Positions 40,808-44,720 of a stretch of DNA of 44,720 bases are shown one piece after another (position 1 is the stretch's first letter; the number at the start of each line of letters is the position of its first letter). A program made the translations under genes and the position numbers. The stretch is from Brucella pseudintermedia (lineage in GTDB: Bacteria; Pseudomonadota; Alphaproteobacteria; Rhizobiales; Rhizobiaceae): assembly GCF_008932435.1 (NCBI RefSeq), contig NZ_WBWE01000019.1, forward strand, positions 1 through 44,720, in the 5' to 3' direction. The notes under the pieces are model-generated. The model was given only the letters and a program-made list of their open reading frames with translations, was not told where the DNA came from and searched no databases.

Positions 40808-41194
40808 TTACGAACGAAAAACCATATCCATCTGCTCCGCCCACGGCCGATCGGCTACCGCAACGAGGTCGTTCAGCGAGAGTGCCGGCGGTACGCGCCT
40901 GATGACGAGGTATTCGAGCACCTCCGGCGACAGATAGGCGAGCCGCATCATGCGGCTCACGAACCGGTCGGAGACCTTCTCGGCCGCCGCGATGTCCTGG
41001 ATCGTGGAAGCGGCACCGGATTCCAGCTTCCGCCGCCAGCTCCAGGCGCGGGCTATGGCGCGCAGCACATGCGGATCCTGCGCCCGCCCATTCCGTAAGG
41101 TTACCTCGTCGGGCGGCAGGATCTTCGGCCGCCCATTGCGTTTGCGGATCGTCAGGGGGATGACGACGCGGATGGTGTTCGTCGAGTCGGTCAT
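40808..41194 (-). CDS. HTH protein of the serine-recombinase cassette
   Basis: 128 residues. The N-terminus (IRVVIPLTIRKRNGRPKIL) is followed by a KorB/ParB-like helix-turn-helix (STIQDIAAAEKVSDRFVSRM) and LSPEVLEYLVIRRVPPALS. This protein type regularly follows the recombinase gene in alphaproteobacterial islands. It may be a recombination directionality or DNA-binding accessory protein; the role is inferred from constant linkage. The start overlaps the recombinase stop by four bases. Confidence 0.8.
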   Translation of the reverse strand: MTDSTNTIRVVIPLTIRKRNGRPKILPPDEVTLRNGRAQDPHVLRAIARAWSWRRKLESGAASTIQDIAAAEKVSDRFVSRMMRLAYLSPEVLEYLVIRRVPPALSLNDLVAVADRPWAEQMDMVFRS

Positions 41195-42528
41195 GCGCAG
41201 GCCTCCGTCTGGCGGGGAGCCATCATGTCCCGCAGGACCGAGCCCAGCCCCTCATGGCGCAAATCAACGGCGATGCCGTCTTCACCGACAGTCACCCGCT
41301 CGACCAGAAGCTGGACGATGCGGGTTTGCTCCGCCGGGTAGAGCGCCGCCCAGAGCTGGTCGAATTCGCCCAGCGCCTGGACGACCGCCTTCTCATCGAC
41401 GGTCGAGCTCTCGTCGCGAAGGGCCTTGATCGTCCGCGCCGCTATCTCGGGCGCGCGGATCATACGGCGGATTTCGCCGACCACGGCGTCCTCGACCATG
41501 CCTGCGGGCAAGCGCAGCGGGCGCGAGGCGTCGCCGGTCGGGCGGTTTCGGATCAGGTCCATCGACGCATAGTAGCGGTAGAGGCGCGTGCCCTTCTTCG
41601 TCGCCGTCGGCGTCATCGCCGTGCCCGTCTCGGTGAAGATGATCCCCTTCAGTAGGGCCGGCGTCTGGCGGCGGGTATTCTTCGCCCGCAGGCGCGGGCT
41701 CTCCTGCAGGATGCTGTGCACCTTGTCCCAAAGGGTCTGATCGATGATGGCCTCGTGCTCGCCCGGATAGGCCGTGCCCTTGTGCACGGCTTCGCCGAGG
41801 TAGACCCGATTGTTGATCAGTTTGTAGAGGAAGCCCTTGTCGATCGGCTTGCCGCGCTTGTTCAGCACGCCTTCGGCCGCCAGCGCTTTCGCCAGCGTCG
41901 TGGCGGAGCCGATGGCGACGAAGCGCTCGAAGATCATCCGGACCGTCGCGGCCTCGGCCTCGTTGACCACGAGCTTTCGGTCGCGCACGTCGTAGCCCAG
42001 CGGGACGTGACCGCCCATCCACATGCCGCGCTTGCGGGATGCCGCGACCTTGTCGCGGATGCGCTCGCCGATCACCTCCCGCTCGAACTGTGCGAAGCTG
42101 AGGAGGATGTTCAGGGTCAGGCGGCCCATCGAGGTCGTGGTGTTGAACGACTGCGTGACCGAAACGAAAGTCACCTGATTGCGGTCGAAAATCTCGACCA
42201 GCTTGGCGAAATCCATCAGCGAGCGCGACAGCCGGTCGATCTTGTAGACCACGATCACATCGATCAGACCGGCCTCGACGTCCTGAATGAGGCGCTTCAG
42301 GCCGGGACGCTCCAGCGTGCCACCGGAGAAGCCGCCATCGTCGTAGCGTTCGCGAATGGTGGCCCAGCCTTCCGCCTTCTGGCTCGTCACAAAGGCCTCG
42401 CAAGCCTCGCGCTGGGCGTCGAGGCTGTTGAACTCCATGTCGAGCCCTTCCTCGCTCGACTTGCGGGTATAGATGGCGCAGCGCTGGCGGCGCGGAACGA
42501 CCGCGACGGCTTCCTGATGACGGCTCAT
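41191..42528 (-). CDS. Large serine recombinase (site-specific integrase)
   Basis: 445 residues from the ATG at 42528 (ATGA overlap with the upstream gene). The resolvase-type catalytic domain has YTRKSSEEG with nucleophile Ser24, DAQREACEAF, YKIDRLSRSLMDF and QFEREVIGERIRDK. The Recombinase domain follows (GYDVRDRKLVVNEAEA; YLGEAVHKG). The segment where a zinc beta-ribbon is expected (LLKGIIFTETGTAMTPT) has no cysteines, and there is only a short tail. It is the only integrase on the circle, so the best candidate for excising and integrating it. Its attachment site is unknown. Confidence 0.93.
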   Translation of the reverse strand: MSRHQEAVAVVPRRQRCAIYTRKSSEEGLDMEFNSLDAQREACEAFVTSQKAEGWATIRERYDDGGFSGGTLERPGLKRLIQDVEAGLIDVIVVYKIDRLSRSLMDFAKLVEIFDRNQVTFVSVTQSFNTTTSMGRLTLNILLSFAQFEREVIGERIRDKVAASRKRGMWMGGHVPLGYDVRDRKLVVNEAEAATVRMIFERFVAIGSATTLAKALAAEGVLNKRGKPIDKGFLYKLINNRVYLGEAVHKGTAYPGEHEAIIDQTLWDKVHSILQESPRLRAKNTRRQTPALLKGIIFTETGTAMTPTATKKGTRLYRYYASMDLIRNRPTGDASRPLRLPAGMVEDAVVGEIRRMIRAPEIAARTIKALRDESSTVDEKAVVQALGEFDQLWAALYPAEQTRIVQLLVERVTVGEDGIAVDLRHEGLGSVLRDMMAPRQTEACA

Positions 42529-43037
42529 CGGTCGTCCCTCCGGGCCTCGCGCAAGCCGAAGAAGCGGTAGCCGTTCCACTGCGTGCCGGTGATCGCCCGC
42601 GCCACCGCCGACAGCGACTTGAACTTGCGCCCCTGCCAGTCGAAGCCGTCCTTCGTCACTGTGACGGTGTGCTCCACCCCGTCCCATTCACGCACGAGGC
42701 GGGTGCCGACCACCGGGTTGCGGGAATCTGCGATGATCGTCTCGCGCCCGACCCGGCCCTCGATTTCGTCGGCCAGCAAGTCAAGCGTCCGCCGCGTCTC
42801 GCGGGACAGGCCGCCGAGGGTCAGTTCCTGGACCCGGTAGCCGAGCCTCAGTTCGAGGTAACTGCGGCTATTGTTCGGAGCGGGCGTGCCGAAGAGGCTT
42901 TCCCACTTCGCCTTCAGCTCGACCACCGTCATTCGTTTCAGCGCTGCAAGCTGCGTGACCACGCTCGCGTCCGCCGCATCGCGGTTGCCCGGTTGCCATG
43001 GCGCAGCGTCAGTCTTTCTCTTTGTTCCTGGCATCAT
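42525..43037 (-). CDS. DUF2924 protein of the recombinase cassette
   Basis: 170 residues with the DUF2924 landmarks: VTQLAALKRMTVVELKAKWE, FGTPAPNNSRSYLELRLGYR, GTRLVREWDGVEHTVTV, and the end GRKFKSLSAVARAITGTQWN with GYRFFGL. Function unknown. It is almost always next to this type of serine recombinase in Alphaproteobacteria and is probably an accessory DNA-binding factor. ATG at 43037, or 43034, which has better spacing from GGAGG. It is coupled to the recombinase gene by ATGA. Confidence 0.87.
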   Translation of the reverse strand: MMPGTKRKTDAAPWQPGNRDAADASVVTQLAALKRMTVVELKAKWESLFGTPAPNNSRSYLELRLGYRVQELTLGGLSRETRRTLDLLADEIEGRVGRETIIADSRNPVVGTRLVREWDGVEHTVTVTKDGFDWQGRKFKSLSAVARAITGTQWNGYRFFGLREARRDDR

Positions 43038-43276
43038 TGCCCTCCAACTCGGTTGCTCGGTTTGCGACGACCAACACGGCGTTTGAGGGCGAGAATGTCG
43101 AATGAACTTTCTCTGCCGGCAGCAGATAAATGACTGGACTGTTCGGACAGAACCCGCTTCAGCCCGATGGCGAGAATCTGGCCGAGTTCGCCAAGCCGCT
43201 CATCCGCCGACATGCGGTCGGGCGACAAGGGGTTGGGGGCGGAGGAAACGTCGTGCATGAGACCGTTCGCAATCAA
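43034..43276 (-). CDS. Small leading protein of the recombinase cassette
   Basis: 80 residues, helical centre SADERLGELGQILAIGLKRV followed by a basic tail (DILALKRRVGRRKPSNR). Short proteins with a MTADERL-like motif precede DUF2924 in many such cassettes. Its stop overlaps the DUF2924 start (ATGATG). The true start could be the internal Met before SADERL. Function unknown. Confidence 0.7.
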   Translation of the reverse strand: MIANGLMHDVSSAPNPLSPDRMSADERLGELGQILAIGLKRVLSEQSSHLSAAGRESSFDILALKRRVGRRKPSNRVGGQ

Positions 43277-43435
43277 TCCTGATAAGCGAACGGTACGTGG
43301 AAATCATGAAAACACAAGCACAATCAATTATTTGTCAGGTTAGTACGCAATCATGAGTACTGGATGGCGCTCGTTCAGCGGCGGTTCAGATTGCCCGACC
43401 TACACTGCCCACATCTTATGGCTCGGGAGGAACAC
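43277..43435. promoter_or_regulatory. Divergent intergenic region, possible location of attP
   Basis: 159 bp between the leftward recombinase cassette and a rightward secreted-protein gene. It is AT-richer at 43285-43360 and has paired AATCATGA blocks near 43303 and 43346. Serine integrases usually have attP beside the cassette, so this is the first place to look. No site can be assigned. Confidence 0.3.
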
Positions 43436-43741
43436 ATGAAGCGCGTCGTACAAGTCACTGCCATGCTGGCAGCCCTCATTGCCACCGCCACTACGGCATC
43501 GGCCTACCGGATTGAGAAAGTGCAGGCATCCTCGCCGTCCCTTGGTAAGCATTATCTCTATTCCTGCATCTGCGACAACGGAAACCGCATCATCTCGTAT
43601 TCAACAAGCCCCATCAACGGCAACGACTGCCTTACGGCCTGTTACCATGCCGGTTCCGGATATGGTGGGCCGCAGACGCCGCCCGTGAAGTCCCTCCCTG
43701 CCACCACGGCGCAACGTCGACAAGGTGCAGTAGGGCGATAA
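43436..43741 (+). CDS. Small secreted cysteine-containing protein
   Basis: 101 residues from the ATG at 43436, placed by GGGAGG 6 bases upstream. A classical signal peptide (KRVVQVTAMLAALIATATTA, cleavage after ASA near residue 23) leads a mature chain of about 78 residues. Four cysteines lie in YSCICDNGN and NDCLTACYHAG, likely disulfide-linked in the periplasm. No family recognised. It is an isolated rightward gene between leftward ones, so probably cargo with its own promoter. Confidence 0.72.
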   Translation: MKRVVQVTAMLAALIATATTASAYRIEKVQASSPSLGKHYLYSCICDNGNRIISYSTSPINGNDCLTACYHAGSGYGGPQTPPVKSLPATTAQRRQGAVGR

Positions 43742-43764
43742 CGTTACGCGGTGGCACGGCCTGC

Positions 43765-44487
43765 TCAGTGGTGCGTTGCCGGCCGCACGTCCCTGTCGGT
43801 GTCCAGGCGCAGCGCCGTGCGCCACAGTGACGTCTTGGTGAACAGGCCATCATCGAATCGTCGCGCGCCCTCAACGCGATCCTCTCGCAACAGCCCCGTC
43901 CAGCATAGCGGACGCAGAACCTGAACATAGAGGTTGCTGAGGATCATATCGAAGCGTTCTGACTCGCCCTTTGGCCCATAGAGCGTGTGGCGCAGTTCCG
44001 TTGCGGTCGCGCCATTCTCGACCTCGACATTCAGCACATTGAGGAAGATGTCCCAATTGCCCGGCAATCGTTCCGGCCGCCGTGCAAATTGCAGGTGGTC
44101 CACTTCGAAGAGATAGAACGGCGTGATGATGCCGAACAGCCGGCCAGGATGACCAACCAGGGACTGGCCCGCCTTGGTCAGCGTGAACTGGCCCTTGGAG
44201 TGACGCCCGATCTTCAGGGCAATCATCAGGTCGTGCAGGTCCATCAGCGGACCGAAGTCGATCTCGTTCAGCACCTTGTTGATGGCGAAGAGGTCGGCCT
44301 CCAGATAGCCCGGCCATTCGAACTCGGCGGCCGCCCAGTGGACGAAGCTGCGTTTGAAGGCTTTTGATGGCGTCAGCGGGATCGCTCCGTGCTCGTAGAT
44401 ATAGGCGAAGGTCTTTTCCATTGCCCGCACCATTGGCGAGTGCACGAGCGCCGGATCGTCATCGACCACTTCCTCGAACACGATCAA
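43765..44487 (-). CDS. Hypothetical protein downstream of the repressor
   Basis: 240 residues, not recognised. Mixed alpha/beta with SKAFKRSFVHWAAAEFEWPG, a middle that resembles a winged-helix (HSKGQFTLTKAGQSLVGHP), and a C-terminal helical part (GLLREDRVEGARRFDDGLF). Its first in-frame starts are TTG at 44487, with GGGAG 8 bases upstream inside the repressor end, GTG at 44481 and ATG at 44433. It follows the repressor stop by 2 bp, so the two are cotranscribed and expressed in the quiescent state. Superinfection immunity or control is a guess from that position. Confidence 0.72.
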   Translation of the reverse strand: MIVFEEVVDDDPALVHSPMVRAMEKTFAYIYEHGAIPLTPSKAFKRSFVHWAAAEFEWPGYLEADLFAINKVLNEIDFGPLMDLHDLMIALKIGRHSKGQFTLTKAGQSLVGHPGRLFGIITPFYLFEVDHLQFARRPERLPGNWDIFLNVLNVEVENGATATELRHTLYGPKGESERFDMILSNLYVQVLRPLCWTGLLREDRVEGARRFDDGLFTKTSLWRTALRLDTDRDVRPATHH

Positions 44488-44489
44488 GA

Positions 44490-44720
44490 TCAGATCTCCC
44501 GGCCGAACCAGCGAATGCGCCCGATGATCCTGATCTCCTCGGCCGTGCGCTCATAGGGGCTGTAGAACGTGTTGTCGGAGATGATGCGCACCCGCGGCGG
44601 CTCCGAATTCGGGATGTGCTCGAGGCGTTTGGCGACGAGCCCCATGCCGTCGAACAGCACGAAGATGCCCGGCGGGGTCGGCATGCAGCGGGCAAGGTCG
44701 ACGAGCACGACGTCGCCGTC
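44490..44720 (-). CDS. CI/LexA-like repressor, C-terminal part (residues 146-221)
   Basis: Second piece of the repressor that starts at 562. It reads DGDVVLVDLARCM to RWFGREI and carries the general base Lys176 (GLVAKRLEH). Bases 44594-44720 are the repeated overlap. The unique part is 44490-44593. The frame joins exactly to position 1. Confidence 0.93.
   Translation of the reverse strand, partial: DGDVVLVDLARCMPTPPGIFVLFDGMGLVAKRLEHIPNSEPPRVRIISDNTFYSPYERTAEEIRIIGRIRWFGREI
44594..44720. repeat. Right copy of 127-bp terminal direct repeat (circular overlap)
   Basis: Identical to 1-127. Removing one copy gives a 44,593-bp circle. Confidence 0.95.

Overview
The window is one complete circular DNA element written with its ends overlapping. 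Bases 1-127 are identical to 44594-44720, and a phage-type repressor gene reads in frame through the join (562 down to 1, then 44593 down to 44490). The unit is therefore 44,593 bp. GC content is high over most of it. The gene families (HNH/P27/HK97 packaging genes, a DUF2924-recombinase cassette, Sak4- and Cas4-like replication genes) point to an alphaproteobacterial host, probably Hyphomicrobiales or Rhodobacterales. That host call is inference.

Layout. (1) Repressor and divergent control region (1-664, continuing at 44490). (2) Rightward early operon (665-10948): small DNA-binding proteins, Sak4-like RecA ATPase, SSB-like partner, SF2 helicase, Cas4-like nuclease and a fused primase-helicase. 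It is followed by a gene-poor stretch with iteron-like repeats (probable origin, 9187-9428), then a RuvC-like resolvase and a DUF6362-like regulator. (3) Rightward packaging and capsid module (11127-20555): HNH nuclease, candidate cos region, ParB-methyltransferase, small and large terminase, portal, ClpP-like protease, HK97 capsid, two connectors. (4) Muramidase with membrane anchor and a 51-residue follower (20698-21683). No tail gene of any kind is recognisable anywhere on the circle. (5) A leftward eight-gene operon (37399-21686): HTH regulator, C5-cytosine methyltransferase, Vsr-like nuclease, then drmD-drmMI-drmA-drmB-drmC. This is a complete class 1 DISARM phage-defence system extended by a Dcm/Vsr pair. 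(6) A gene-poor scar (37797-38623) with two tRNA-3'-end-like repeats beside an excisionase-like gene. (7) A SulP anion transporter with its own XRE regulator. (8) A leftward serine-recombinase cassette (43276-40808), the only integrase candidate. (9) A small secreted protein, and an orphan gene downstream of the repressor.

How it fits together. The element has genes to replicate, pack its DNA into an HK97-type head, and excise or integrate, but it lacks a tail. This is the organisation described for capsid-forming phage satellites (cf-PICIs), which make their own heads and borrow helper-phage tails. Here that chassis would carry about 15.7 kb of DISARM as cargo. A tail-deleted prophage or a plasmid-like phage remnant are the main alternatives. 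The best candidate for something undescribed is the combination of a circular, capsid-encoding, tail-less element with a class 1 DISARM operon that also carries a C5 methyltransferase and Vsr.
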